Part shown: in pieces, positions 1-7,499 of the stretch
Layout: each line of letters opens with the position of its first letter
Numbering within the stretch: position 1 is the first letter of the stretch
NCBI GenBank assembly: GCA_963716085.1
Contig: OY970288.1
Coordinates: forward strand, 4,650,001-4,714,000
Source of the DNA: Persicitalea sp963716085
Lineage (GTDB): Bacteria > Bacteroidota > Bacteroidia > Cytophagales > Spirosomataceae
Direction of reading: 5' to 3'
DNA length: 64,000 nucleotides
Notes under the pieces: generated by a model
What the model saw: only the letters and a program-made list of their open reading frames with translations
Told to the model about the DNA's origin: nothing
The model's database searches: none
Translations under genes and position numbers: made by a program

Positions 1-335
1 ATCGCGATCAGGTCTATAATCTTGCTTTTGGCGATAAAGACACAATCACTGGCGAAATCGACGATTTAATTGTGAGCAATAATGGTGACAGCGAGAAAGT
101 TCTGGCAACGGTGGTAGATGCAGTCTATGCTTTTACCGAAAGATTCCCAGACGCTTGGATTTACGCATCAGGCAGTACTGGCGCTCGGACAAGACTGTAC
201 CAAATGGGAATATCAAAATTCTATCAAGAATTAGAAGCTGATTTTGACCTGTATGGCCAAGTCGGTCAAAACTGGGAAGAGTTCGTAATTGGCAATCGTT
301 ACACCGCATTTCTGGCCAGGCTGAAAACTATCTAG
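1..335 (+). CDS. DUF6934 family protein, C-terminal part
   Basis: The reading frame is open from the window edge (first full codon at position 3), so the start lies outside. The protein carries the hallmarks of the DUF6934 family of Bacteroidota: DQVYNLAFGD, a TGEIDD segment, SNNGDSEKVLAT, and the basic stretch GSTGARTRLYQMGI. Family members are about 140-150 residues long, so roughly 30-40 residues are missing here. The function of the family is unknown; members often sit directly upstream of a very small gene, as here (346..516, 10 bp downstream), an arrangement like that of toxin-antitoxin pairs, but this is only inference. A GTG at 72 is an internal codon, not the start. Confidence 0.75.
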   Translation, partial: RDQVYNLAFGDKDTITGEIDDLIVSNNGDSEKVLATVVDAVYAFTERFPDAWIYASGSTGARTRLYQMGISKFYQELEADFDLYGQVGQNWEEFVIGNRYTAFLARLKTI

Positions 336-345
336 ATTATATATT

Positions 346-516
346 ATGAAAAGCATTCAAGAATTGAACGAAAGTAAAGTGCCTATAGTCATCATTGATG
401 AATCTCTGGACAAGTTGGATGACATGGTTCTTTTCCCGGAAAAAGTAGCGAAAGCAAAAGAAACTGTAGCTAAAATAGGGTTGCCGGACGGTTCCTTGCG
501 AGACAGGAAGCAATAA
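346..516 (+). CDS. Small partner protein downstream of DUF6934 gene (56 aa)
   Basis: An ATG-started frame of 56 codons begins 10 bp after the stop of the DUF6934 gene and is probably co-transcribed with it. The product starts MKSIQELNESKVPIVIID and is charged and soluble, with no signal peptide or membrane segment. Small genes of this kind commonly follow DUF6934 genes. No function is known; an antitoxin-like or modulating role is a guess from size and position. Confidence 0.55.
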   Translation: MKSIQELNESKVPIVIIDESLDKLDDMVLFPEKVAKAKETVAKIGLPDGSLRDRKQ

Positions 517-538
517 CTATTACTTATAGTAAGGGTTT

Positions 539-557
539 GTGGGGACACGAACCACGG
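539..557. repeat. Dispersed palindrome, copy 1
   Basis: GTGGGGACACGAACCACGG forms a small stem (GTGG against CCAC). Near-identical copies lie at 2277..2295 and 60859..60877, always between genes. The sequence behaves like a REP-type dispersed palindrome. Confidence 0.55.
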
Positions 558-576
558 ATTTTAATCCTCATTTTGC

Positions 577-2235
577 ATGAAATCAATACCCCTGTTCTTA
601 TCGTTTCTGGCTGTGAGCCTGATGGCCGCCTGTACTTCTCCTCCCGAATCTACGGTCGACTACGAGGACGGTCTGGCGGCTTTCAGCGCCGATAGCCTGA
701 AAAAGCACATAGCCGTACTGGCTTCGGACGAGTTTATGGGCCGAATGCCCTTTACCGAAGGCGAAACCAAAACCATCGACCACCTGCAAAGTCAGTTCAA
801 GGCCGTCGGGCTGGAACCTGGCAATGGCGAGAGCTACCTGCAAGAAGTACCTATGGCCAATATCGAGGCCACGGCCGCACCCACCATGCAGGTGCAGACG
901 CCGCAGGGTGCTTTGACTTTGAATGCCTTCGATGACTACGTGATTTGGACCGATCGCACTGAGTCAAACATTACCCTCGATAAGGCGGAAGTGGTCTTTG
1001 CGGGTTACGGGGTAGTTGCGCCCGAGCATAACTGGAATGACTACGAAGGACTGGACGTAAAGGGAAAAGTGGTACTTGTGATGGTAAACGACCCCGGCTT
1101 TTGGGCGGGGGATACGACCTTGTTCAAGGGCAAAGAAATGACTTACTACGGACGCTGGACGTACAAGTTCGAGGAGGCCGCCCGGCAGGGGGCCAAAGGT
1201 TGCCTGGTTATCCATCGCAACGATGCGGCAGGCTATCCCTTTGACGTGCTACAGAATAGCTTCAATACGTCGCGGCTACAGCTCGACAATCGCGGGAAGG
1301 ACATTCCCAACTGCGACGTCATTGGCTGGGTACCGGAAACGGTGGCAATCAAGTTGTTGCAGATGGCAGGAAAAGACGAGAGTCTAATCAAACAAGCCGA
1401 TCAAAAAGGTTTTAAGCCCGTACCGCTGGATGTGACATTGAGTACGTCCATGCGGGTAAAAACTACCTATGACAAAACGCACAATGTTATTGGAAAAATC
1501 ACGGGAAGTGAGCGTCCCGATGAAGTAATTATCTACACCGCCCACTGGGATCACCTGGGGATTGGCACCCCCGACGCCACGGGCGACTCGATCTACAACG
1601 GTGCCCTCGACAACGCTTCCGGTACCGCCGGACTGCTGGAACTGGCCCGAGCCTTCAAAAGCCTGAAAACGCCGCCCGCGCGAACCATCGTGTTTTTGGC
1701 GGTAACCGCCGAGGAACAAGGTCTGTGGGGATCGGCTTACTACGCTCAGAATCCCATTTATCCGGTCAAAAAAACCGTCGCCAATATTAATATGGATGGG
1801 TTGAATCGCTTCGGCGCTACCAAAGACATGGTGCTGGTGGGCGAGGGGCAGTCGGAACTGGAAGACTACACGCGGGAATTGATCGAAAAAGAAGGCGGGT
1901 ATATTTCTCCGGTATCGCATCCCGAAGCGGGCTACTACTACCGCTCCGACCACTTCAATTTTGCCAAAGTAGGGATTCCGGCCCTATACCTGGAAAGCGG
2001 CGTGGACGTAATCGGGAAAGGAAAGGCGTACGGACAGAAATTGCAGGACGAATACACCACCAACGATTACCACAAACCTTCGGACGAGTACGACCCCGCC
2101 ACCTGGACTATGGAAGGGGCGGTGAGTGAATTGAAACTACTCTTTCAGGTAGGGAAGCGTTTGGCCTTTGAAGAAAAATGGCCGGTTTGGAAGGAGGGGT
2201 CGGAGTTTAATGCTATTCGGGAGGCGCGGGAGTGA
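577..2235 (+). CDS. M28 family metallopeptidase (PA domain), lipoprotein
   Basis: Begins with a lipoprotein signal ending at C19 (SLMAAC), so the enzyme is probably anchored in the envelope. Residues of about 120-290 form a PA (protease-associated) insert, and the C-terminal half is the M28 zinc aminopeptidase fold: HWDHLG supplies the first zinc ligand, DNASGTAGLLELARAF the bridging Asp region, and AEEQGLWGS the catalytic Glu and next ligand. The length of 552 aa is typical for exported M28 peptidases of Bacteroidota. The enzyme likely trims N-terminal residues from peptides outside the cytoplasm. It is a single gene, flanked on both sides by the dispersed GTGGGGAC palindrome. Substrate specificity cannot be read from sequence. 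Confidence 0.92.
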   Translation: MKSIPLFLSFLAVSLMAACTSPPESTVDYEDGLAAFSADSLKKHIAVLASDEFMGRMPFTEGETKTIDHLQSQFKAVGLEPGNGESYLQEVPMANIEATAAPTMQVQTPQGALTLNAFDDYVIWTDRTESNITLDKAEVVFAGYGVVAPEHNWNDYEGLDVKGKVVLVMVNDPGFWAGDTTLFKGKEMTYYGRWTYKFEEAARQGAKGCLVIHRNDAAGYPFDVLQNSFNTSRLQLDNRGKDIPNCDVIGWVPETVAIKLLQMAGKDESLIKQADQKGFKPVPLDVTLSTSMRVKTTYDKTHNVIGKITGSERPDEVIIYTAHWDHLGIGTPDATGDSIYNGALDNASGTAGLLELARAFKSLKTPPARTIVFLAVTAEEQGLWGSAYYAQNPIYPVKKTVANINMDGLNRFGATKDMVLVGEGQSELEDYTRELIEKEGGYISPVSHPEAGYYYRSDHFNFAKVGIPALYLESGVDVIGKGKAYGQKLQDEYTTNDYHKPSDEYDPATWTMEGAVSELKLLFQVGKRLAFEEKWPVWKEGSEFNAIREARE

Positions 2236-2276
2236 GGTTGGGATGGTCTCCACAGCGCTTGCGGCGAAGAAGGTCT

Positions 2277-2295
2277 GTGGGGACACTGCCCACGG
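2277..2295. repeat. Dispersed palindrome, copy 2
   Basis: GTGGGGACACTGCCCACGG, 42 bp after the stop of the M28 peptidase gene. It differs from copy 1 at three positions in the loop region only, so the outer arms are conserved. Confidence 0.55.
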
Positions 2296-2408
2296 ATTAG
2301 ACACATAGCCCGAGGAATAGATATTCCTATAAACCTCAAAGTCCTCATTCATTGCGTTCCCAAAACAGGTAGTGCAATGAATGAGGACAGAGATAGTTAG
2401 CTATGCTT

Positions 2409-3140
2409 TTATTCTCGCTTCGTAATTAGTTTTTTTCCAAAATAATAGCGTAGCCCCACCTGTATTAGCTTACCACCGCCTGTGTAAGCAACCTCCCCCG
2501 TGTTCTTTACTCCGTTTTCAGAGTAAGTCACGTGATTTGTGAACATTTCTTTTCCGCTCAGGATATGGTTAAGGCTCCCGTAAAAACCGACACGGCTGTT
2601 AAAAATCATTTCTGCTCGGACACCGCCGTAGAGCCGAAAAAAATGAGCCGGCCCTTCATCACTACGATAATAACTATCCAGGTAAAAAAGATTCTGATCG
2701 TCATACAATTTTGTTGTTCCCCAGCCATTGCGACGGGTGACAGACAAAAAATTTACGCCTGCCAGCGGGCTAATTTGCAGAATGGTGCGACCTTTCATAC
2801 GAAGGGGACGGAAGTTCCATATGGCGGTCAAGGGAACATTCAAAGCAGTAAGCGCGTTTCCCGATCCGTTATGAAACCTTTCCAACGGAACCATCTGATT
2901 ATAGGCAACACCCTGAATCCCTGTTTCTAAGGTGAGTCCACGCCAGAGCCTTGCTCCCACCTGTAGCCCGTTGTAATTGGGCCACGGTGGAGTGGCGGTC
3001 AGGGGATACAACCTATTGCCCGTGTCCCGCACGTGCATAATCATCTGATGACTGCTGGTTACTCCACCAATATAAAAAGTACGCTGAGCGAAGCACGTGA
3101 AACCTGAAAAGATTACAAGAAAGACAAGGAGCTTTTTCAT
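2409..3140 (-). CDS. Outer membrane beta-barrel-like protein
   Basis: The 243-residue product has a cleavable signal peptide (MKKLLVFLVIFSGFTCFA) and then a series of alternating polar/aromatic strands (for example FRLYGGVRAEMIFNSRVGFYGSLNHIL) ending in LIQVGLRYYFGKK, a pattern of small outer membrane barrels. It starts 15 bp after the stop of the upstream lipoprotein gene at 3156..4271 on the same strand, so the two are probably one operon. No specific family was recognised; a structural or receptor-like role at the outer membrane is inference. Confidence 0.7.
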   Translation of the reverse strand: MKKLLVFLVIFSGFTCFAQRTFYIGGVTSSHQMIMHVRDTGNRLYPLTATPPWPNYNGLQVGARLWRGLTLETGIQGVAYNQMVPLERFHNGSGNALTALNVPLTAIWNFRPLRMKGRTILQISPLAGVNFLSVTRRNGWGTTKLYDDQNLFYLDSYYRSDEGPAHFFRLYGGVRAEMIFNSRVGFYGSLNHILSGKEMFTNHVTYSENGVKNTGEVAYTGGGKLIQVGLRYYFGKKLITKRE

Positions 3141-3155
3141 GGCCAGTTATGGATG

Positions 3156-4271
3156 TCAGTTCCAGTAATACGGGCCACCGTTTGACGTAGCACCCCGTCC
3201 AGTACTAACATGATTGGTCGTCACTGCATTGATGTGGATGATGGGCGCACCACTTCCCAATTCTGGATAAAACAGACAAAAACTTCCATCACACTGGTAA
3301 GTGAAGGGTCCGTAAAACCTATCGAAATAGTGGATTGCCAATGAGTTTCCAGTTTCAGACTGTGTGCCTGACACAGTTGTTGAAGTCGATACATGAGGGT
3401 GAGTAGTGTACTGACCCGTTAAAGGGTCGATAACAGATATATCCACGTCCACGTAGGCATCCACGTTGTTCCATGAAACAGACAGATTGTCCGCATTCTC
3501 CGCTGACCAACCCCACCAATGGTGAAACCTGAATCTAGTGTGACAGCCAGAGGAGGCATATACTATCCATGATGCGTCCCAAGCCTGGCAGAGCGAGTGA
3601 CGGTTGTTTGTCCCGTCAGGATGCTGCAAGACAATTGCATTTGGGTTTCCTATATTCCCGATCCGCCCGTTTTTTGACCCGCTTTCTTTCGTTTGGAAGG
3701 ACTTGACATCTGTTTTGAAAGCAACCAGGGATTTTGACACTTTGATTCCCTTCGTTTTGTCACTCGAGAACTTGTATTTACCTGCTTTGTAATCTTGTAC
3801 AAATTTTCTCATTTCATCTTCCTTACCTTTGATGTAAATGACGCAATACCCATCTTTTTCGATGTGAAAGATGTTGTTGTGTCCCAACTCCATTTCCAGG
3901 TTGCTGTTCAAGACAGAAGCAAAGTAAGGATCTGGGATCACAGAGAATGCATCCTGATCTTCGTCACTTTCACCACTCATCCGGGCGGAAGCGTTATCGG
4001 GTTCATCGAGAAATGAAGAGAACCCGATCTCTTCATTCATCTTGTTGACCTCCTCAAGCGGTTTTTGAGCTATTACTTCCATGTAAGCCTTGAACTGCTG
4101 GTTACTGTTGAACACCAGTCTTCCTTCGCTTACTTTGGGCATCAGCCCGTTGAGAACTGGATTGACAGCCACGTCGGGCTGAACCTCCGGGTTCCGGTCT
4201 GTGCAACTCGAGAGATGCATCAGAACCAGCAGAGCAATGGCCCTGCTACAAAAGCTAAACAACTTTTTCAT
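3156..4271 (-). CDS. Hypothetical lipoprotein
   Basis: The 371-residue product starts with a lipoprotein signal (lipobox Cys at residue 23, LMHLSSC). The rest is soluble and rich in polar residues, with a Cys- and Trp-containing region around 225-340 (CQAWDASWIVYASSGCHTRFRFHHWWGW) and NxxSVSWNN-type segments suggesting beta structure. No known domain was recognised. It has its own well-formed promoter (4355..4385), a hairpin in the leader (4309..4348) and is likely co-transcribed with the barrel gene downstream. The upstream neighbour is a LuxR-type regulator on the same strand, which may control it. Confidence 0.7.
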   Translation of the reverse strand: MKKLFSFCSRAIALLVLMHLSSCTDRNPEVQPDVAVNPVLNGLMPKVSEGRLVFNSNQQFKAYMEVIAQKPLEEVNKMNEEIGFSSFLDEPDNASARMSGESDEDQDAFSVIPDPYFASVLNSNLEMELGHNNIFHIEKDGYCVIYIKGKEDEMRKFVQDYKAGKYKFSSDKTKGIKVSKSLVAFKTDVKSFQTKESGSKNGRIGNIGNPNAIVLQHPDGTNNRHSLCQAWDASWIVYASSGCHTRFRFHHWWGWSAENADNLSVSWNNVDAYVDVDISVIDPLTGQYTTHPHVSTSTTVSGTQSETGNSLAIHYFDRFYGPFTYQCDGSFCLFYPELGSGAPIIHINAVTTNHVSTGRGATSNGGPYYWN

Positions 4272-4308
4272 ACATTTGCCTTGGTTTAATTGTGAAAAGA
4301 TTGAACTG

Positions 4309-4348
4309 AATAAGCCCCCTTAGTCCGCCAAGATGCCGGGGGCTTATT
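4309..4348 (-). other. Leader hairpin (or terminator) before lipoprotein gene
   Basis: AATAAGCCCCC and GGGGGCTTATT form an 11-bp perfect stem around an 18-nt loop. It starts right at the expected transcription start of the promoter at 4355..4385, so it would sit at the very 5' end of the lipoprotein mRNA. It could also end transcripts from the LuxR gene upstream, but no T-run follows it on the minus strand. Confidence 0.55.
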
Positions 4349-4354
4349 TCTGTA

Positions 4355-4385
4355 CAAAGGTAGGGGGATAAGCAAGGCGTGTCAA
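4355..4385 (-). promoter_or_regulatory. Bacteroidota promoter of lipoprotein/barrel operon
   Basis: On the minus strand TTG (4385..4383), a 20-nt spacer and TACCTTTG (4362..4355) match the TTG-n19-21-TAnnTTTG consensus exactly. The -33 box overlaps the palindrome at 4384..4404. Confidence 0.7.
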
Positions 4386-4404
4386 TCAGTAAAACTTACT
4401 GATT
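4384..4404. promoter_or_regulatory. 9-3-9 palindrome, candidate operator
   Basis: AATCAGTAA, 3 nt, TTACTGATT is a perfect dyad lying across the -33 element of the lipoprotein promoter and 18 bp from the stop of the LuxR-type gene. Size and symmetry suit a dimeric HTH regulator such as the neighbouring LuxR-type protein; that link is inference. Confidence 0.5.
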
Positions 4405-4422
4405 TTTCAGAAAAACTCGGGA

Positions 4423-5094
4423 TTATCGGTGAAGCGGCGGCAGGTGTTGAACCACTTGCATGGCATTTGCCCGCAATTCGGCGGAGGAATTAATGCCGAG
4501 TTTGTGCATGATGTGCATTTTGTGAGTTTCCACGGTCTTGTCCGTCACGAAAAAGTGGCTTGCTATCTCAGTGGTCTTGTAGCCATAGCCCGTGTAACGG
4601 AACACCTCCCGCTCTCGTTTGCTGAGTGGCGCAATGTATTCCAGGTAATCGGGCATCTGAGTACTCATCAGAAAATCCTGAATCATAGCCAGGGGGAGAT
4701 AACGTTCGCCCACCGCCAGGCGCATGAAGGCAATCTCGATTTCTTCCGCCAGGGCATCTTCATACAGATATCCGCTGGCGTCAGCATAAAAGGCTGGCAG
4801 CAATTCCCTGAAATCCGTTGGCAGAAGCAGAATACACTTAGTCACCGACCCAGGAAGAGCCTTCACCGCGCGGCAGAGGGCGATCCCGTCGGTACCGTCA
4901 GCAAATTTTGCGGCGATTAGCGTGCAGTCTGGCTGGTATTCCCATACGTTGGCCGATACCTCGTTTGGTAAAGCACAACGCACTTCACGATCGTGCCGAA
5001 TTAGGTGTTGACCTAAGGATTCTCCTCTTTGGGGTGATTTTGCGGCGATCAGAAAAGAACGGAGCGGATGTCTAGATGGTGAAATTTCACACAT
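4423..5094 (-). CDS. LuxR-type regulator with degenerate receiver domain
   Basis: From the ATG at 5094 the product has 223 residues. Residues of about 11-130 resemble a response-regulator receiver, but the usual LLD phosphoacceptor site reads LIAAKF (A61/A62), and the conserved Lys before the end of the domain is replaced (GYLYEDA), so phosphorylation is unlikely. Residues 157-213 are a clear LuxR/NarL helix-turn-helix (PLSKREREVFRYTGYGYKTTEIASHFFVTDKTVETHK). The frame stays open upstream to 5205, but that part is encoded by REP-like repeats (TGGSGG peptides), so the ATG at 5094 is preferred. The next gene downstream has a palindrome over its promoter, a possible target. No histidine kinase is adjacent. 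Confidence 0.82.
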   Translation of the reverse strand: MCEISPSRHPLRSFLIAAKSPQRGESLGQHLIRHDREVRCALPNEVSANVWEYQPDCTLIAAKFADGTDGIALCRAVKALPGSVTKCILLLPTDFRELLPAFYADASGYLYEDALAEEIEIAFMRLAVGERYLPLAMIQDFLMSTQMPDYLEYIAPLSKREREVFRYTGYGYKTTEIASHFFVTDKTVETHKMHIMHKLGINSSAELRANAMQVVQHLPPLHR

Positions 5095-5185
5095 GATTCT
5101 CTCAATTTTAGCATTGATGTTGTATTTTATGAGTGTTTTAGTGTGTTTTGAACTCCTCTCGCAAAAAGTATAAGCCAAATATACT

Positions 5186-5326
5186 CTGCTACCGCCAGTT
5201 TGCAACCTAATCCTCCGCTGCCGCCAGTTTGCAGCCTAATCCTGTTCTCCGCTGCCGCGAGTTTGCAACCTCCGCTGCCGCCAGTTTGCAACTGGTGGCT
5301 AAAAGTAGCGGCAGTTTTTAACTGCC
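5186..5326. repeat. REP-like repeat cluster next to transposase
   Basis: Four degenerate units of the type CCGCTGCCGCCAGTTTGCAA follow each other, and the last one folds with its continuation (GCCGCCAGTT against AACTGGTGGC) into a stem. The cluster ends 31 bp from the stop codon of the REP-associated transposase, and an inverted partial copy lies on the other side of that gene (5968..5986). Confidence 0.7.
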
Positions 5327-5356
5327 AGATTGATCCGCTTCCACAACCCACCCAAT

Positions 5357-5902
5357 TCAAACCAGTTCAATTTCCAAGAGCCCCTTCATATCCGAATAAT
5401 CACGAGCACTGCTGTACAAATACTCCCACGAGTTTTCAACCAGACCAGCCTTCACCGGATTTTCGTGAATATAACCCAGTTTCTGCTCTACAGCCTTAGC
5501 AGTAAACAGTTCAATGGGTTGGTTATGCTGCTGCCAGAACTGAAAGTTGACGTTATTGTGGTTGAACTCACCGCTCTTTTTAAAGATAGCGATGATCCAG
5601 TTTCGGCGGCTTTCTTCGGAATTGACATCGATGGCGGCGAATATTTTCTTACTGGTAAACTTTTTCAAGTCACGAATCACAGCGGATAGGTTGTCGTCCT
5701 TCGCCCGTACAATCAGATGAACGTGATTGGACATGATGCACCAAGCGTAAACGATTAATCCTTTTTCTTTCTGGCAATAGCGAAGACTGTCCAGGTATAG
5801 GTCGCGGTATTCTTTACGGGTAAAGACGTCGATCCATCCCACCGTCGTCATGGTAATGAAATACACACCGCCTTGATCCAGTACCTTGTAGTTTCTGCTC
5901 AT
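5357..5902 (-). CDS. REP-associated tyrosine transposase (RAYT, Y1/HUH family)
   Basis: The 181-residue protein belongs to the TnpA_REP branch of IS200/IS605-like transposases. It shows the opening strand GGVYFITMTTVGW, the HUH motif at H60-V-H62 (MSNHVHLIV) that binds the metal, and the segment KLGYIHENPVKAGLV with the likely catalytic Tyr (Y144), then YSSARDY. Such enzymes nick single-stranded DNA at REP hairpins and are domesticated rather than free-moving. Matching REP-like sequences flank it on both sides (5186..5326 and, inverted, 5968..5986), which supports the assignment. All key residues are present, so the gene may be active. Confidence 0.9.
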   Translation of the reverse strand: MSRNYKVLDQGGVYFITMTTVGWIDVFTRKEYRDLYLDSLRYCQKEKGLIVYAWCIMSNHVHLIVRAKDDNLSAVIRDLKKFTSKKIFAAIDVNSEESRRNWIIAIFKKSGEFNHNNVNFQFWQQHNQPIELFTAKAVEQKLGYIHENPVKAGLVENSWEYLYSSARDYSDMKGLLEIELV

Positions 5903-5967
5903 ATTGCATGGTGGATAAGATGAAATCTTGAATTATGTTTTCCCACCAGCGGAACGCCGCCCGGTCG

Positions 5968-5986
5968 CAGACTGGCGGTAGCGGAG
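5968..5986. repeat. REP-like sequence, inverted partial copy
   Basis: CAGACTGGCGGTAGCGGAG is the reverse complement of the unit found at 5186..5326 with two differences. It directly abuts the point where the remaining HEPN coding sequence begins. Confidence 0.65.
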
Positions 5987-6135
5987 ACTTCATCGATCAA
6001 ATAGAACCGCTAAATATTGAAACCCGCTGTCCTGCTCAAATGGATCGTTTGCTAAAAAGCCTTACCAAGGCTAAATGCATTGAAATTACCCAAAGAACAA
6101 AAGAGATGCAGGAATGGATAAAAACGAAGCTATAA
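5986..6135 (+). pseudogene. HEPN-domain toxin gene, C-terminal remnant
   Basis: The frame encodes DFIDQIEPLNIETRCP, then LLKSLTKAKCIEI and TKEMQEWIKTKL, which matches the last third of HEPN proteins (usually NIETRYPDYK...LLKSLT...WIKTKL). The N-terminal two thirds, including the R-x4-6-H ribonuclease motif, are missing: immediately upstream is a REP-like sequence. An ATG-started frame from 5935 exists but its first 17 codons come from repeat sequence. It overlaps the MNT gene by 22 bp, the normal overlap of a HEPN-MNT operon. The fragment cannot act as a toxin. Confidence 0.7.
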
Positions 6136-6416
6136 GTAAGGTTAAAGAATATAGGAACTTATTGAAGAATCATTTCCAACTGGAAAAGGTATATCTATTC
6201 GGCTCGTACGCGAACGGTACATTCAAAAAAGATAGTGATATTGACGTAGCCGTAGTTGTCAAACGGTTAGAGGGTGACTATTTTTCCAATACTCCCTTGT
6301 TATGGAAACTGAGACGAGAAATTGATGACCGCATTGAACCGATATTTATCCAGAGTGATTTTGATGATGCAGATTTTTTGGGGGAGGTTCAAAAGTATGG
6401 AATTGAGGTGATTTGA
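6114..6416 (+). CDS. mntA: MNT-type nucleotidyltransferase (antitoxin of HEPN/MNT pair)
   Basis: The 100-residue protein is a minimal nucleotidyltransferase. It has the GSY motif G30-S31 (YLFGSYANGT) and the metal-binding S-D-I-D (D42, D44) of the family, followed by IEPIFIQSDFDDADF. In complete systems MntA AMPylates the HEPN RNase toxin and silences it. Here the toxin gene upstream is truncated, so the antitoxin appears orphaned. The start overlaps the end of the HEPN remnant. Confidence 0.88.
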   Translation: MDKNEAISKVKEYRNLLKNHFQLEKVYLFGSYANGTFKKDSDIDVAVVVKRLEGDYFSNTPLLWKLRREIDDRIEPIFIQSDFDDADFLGEVQKYGIEVI

Positions 6417-6511
6417 AACGGTGCTCGCTCTCCGTCCTGAACAGTGGCACGAATATTTCGTACCTGAAGGCTGCACAACCTCAAATTCACCCCAAAATAA
6501 ACCCCTCCTTC

Positions 6512-7456
6512 ATGTCGACCGGACTTTTGGCCCTTTTAGATGATGTAGCAGCACTCGTAAAAGTCAGTGCGGCGAGCCTCGATGATATTCCCACGCAAGT
6601 AGCCAGGACAACGGGCAAGGTCACCGGTATCGTGATCGACGATGCGGCCGTCACGCCGAAGTACGTGGTAGGCCTCGATCCGCAGCGCGAACTGTCGATC
6701 ATCTACCAGATTGCGAAAAAGTCAGTCATCAATAAAATAATTTTTTTGGGGCCGGCGGCCCTGCTGCTCGGGTACTTTGCGCCAGCGGCCATCCCTTACG
6801 TACTCATGGTGGGCGGTGCCTACCTGTGCTTTGAGGGCTACGAGAAAGTCCATTCCATCTTTGCAAAATCGGCCCACACTACGGATGACCTGCCCATCGA
6901 TGAGGTAGAGGTCATCACCCCGGAGGAACTGGAAAAACAGCGGGTAGGCGGGGCCGTGCGAACTGACTTTATTCTTTCGGCCGAAATTATGGCCATTGCC
7001 TACGCCACGGTGGCCGAAAGTTCGTTGGTCAACCAAATCGTGGTATTGTTCATCGTAGCCTTGTTTATCACCGTTGCGGTGTACGGCTTTGTGGCCCTGA
7101 TCGTGAAAGCAGATGATATCGGTGTTCACCTGGCTAAGGAGAGCGCCAACCCGACGATCCAGAAGATCGGGCGTGGTATTGTGAAGTCGATGCCCAAATT
7201 TCTGATCATACTGGGTTATGTAGGTACGGCGGCTATGCTGTGGGTCGGGGCCGAAATCATTGCGCATGGCATCCCCTTTCTGCATCATCAGCTAGAAGCC
7301 CTGGAGGGCACGCTCGGGGGCATTCCTACCGTAACATGGCTGGTGAAAGTAATAATACTTGCACTGGGGGGCATTGTGTTGGGGGCTGTCATAGCCCAAG
7401 TCGTAACTTTCGTTCAAAGAACTTTCAAGCGACCCGCAGTGAAGCCCACTCCTTAG
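6512..7456 (+). CDS. DUF808 family inner membrane protein
   Basis: From the ATG at 6512 the product is 314 aa and begins MSTGLLALLDDVAALVKVSA, the characteristic DUF808 (YedI-like) start, followed by SLDDIPTQVARTTGKVTGIVIDDAAVTP. Several membrane helices follow (about residues 72-105, 155-215, 230-300). The frame is open upstream to a TTG at 6413 but that part does not resemble the family. E. coli YedI-like proteins have no settled function. It is a single gene running towards the chemotaxis-like kinase. Confidence 0.88.
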   Translation: MSTGLLALLDDVAALVKVSAASLDDIPTQVARTTGKVTGIVIDDAAVTPKYVVGLDPQRELSIIYQIAKKSVINKIIFLGPAALLLGYFAPAAIPYVLMVGGAYLCFEGYEKVHSIFAKSAHTTDDLPIDEVEVITPEELEKQRVGGAVRTDFILSAEIMAIAYATVAESSLVNQIVVLFIVALFITVAVYGFVALIVKADDIGVHLAKESANPTIQKIGRGIVKSMPKFLIILGYVGTAAMLWVGAEIIAHGIPFLHHQLEALEGTLGGIPTVTWLVKVIILALGGIVLGAVIAQVVTFVQRTFKRPAVKPTP

Positions 7457-7499
7457 TGCTCAATGCCTTGTTTCAGGCTGTGAGAGATCATCTACCCAA

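Noticed and set aside
4309..4348. Simple terminator for the LuxR-type gene
   Set aside because: No T-run follows and the hairpin lies downstream of a consensus promoter, so a leader hairpin is more likely; both remain possible.
5095..5205. N-terminal extension of the LuxR-type gene
   Set aside because: The extra residues derive partly from REP-like repeats (TGGSGG peptides); the ATG at 5094 fits the receiver domain start.
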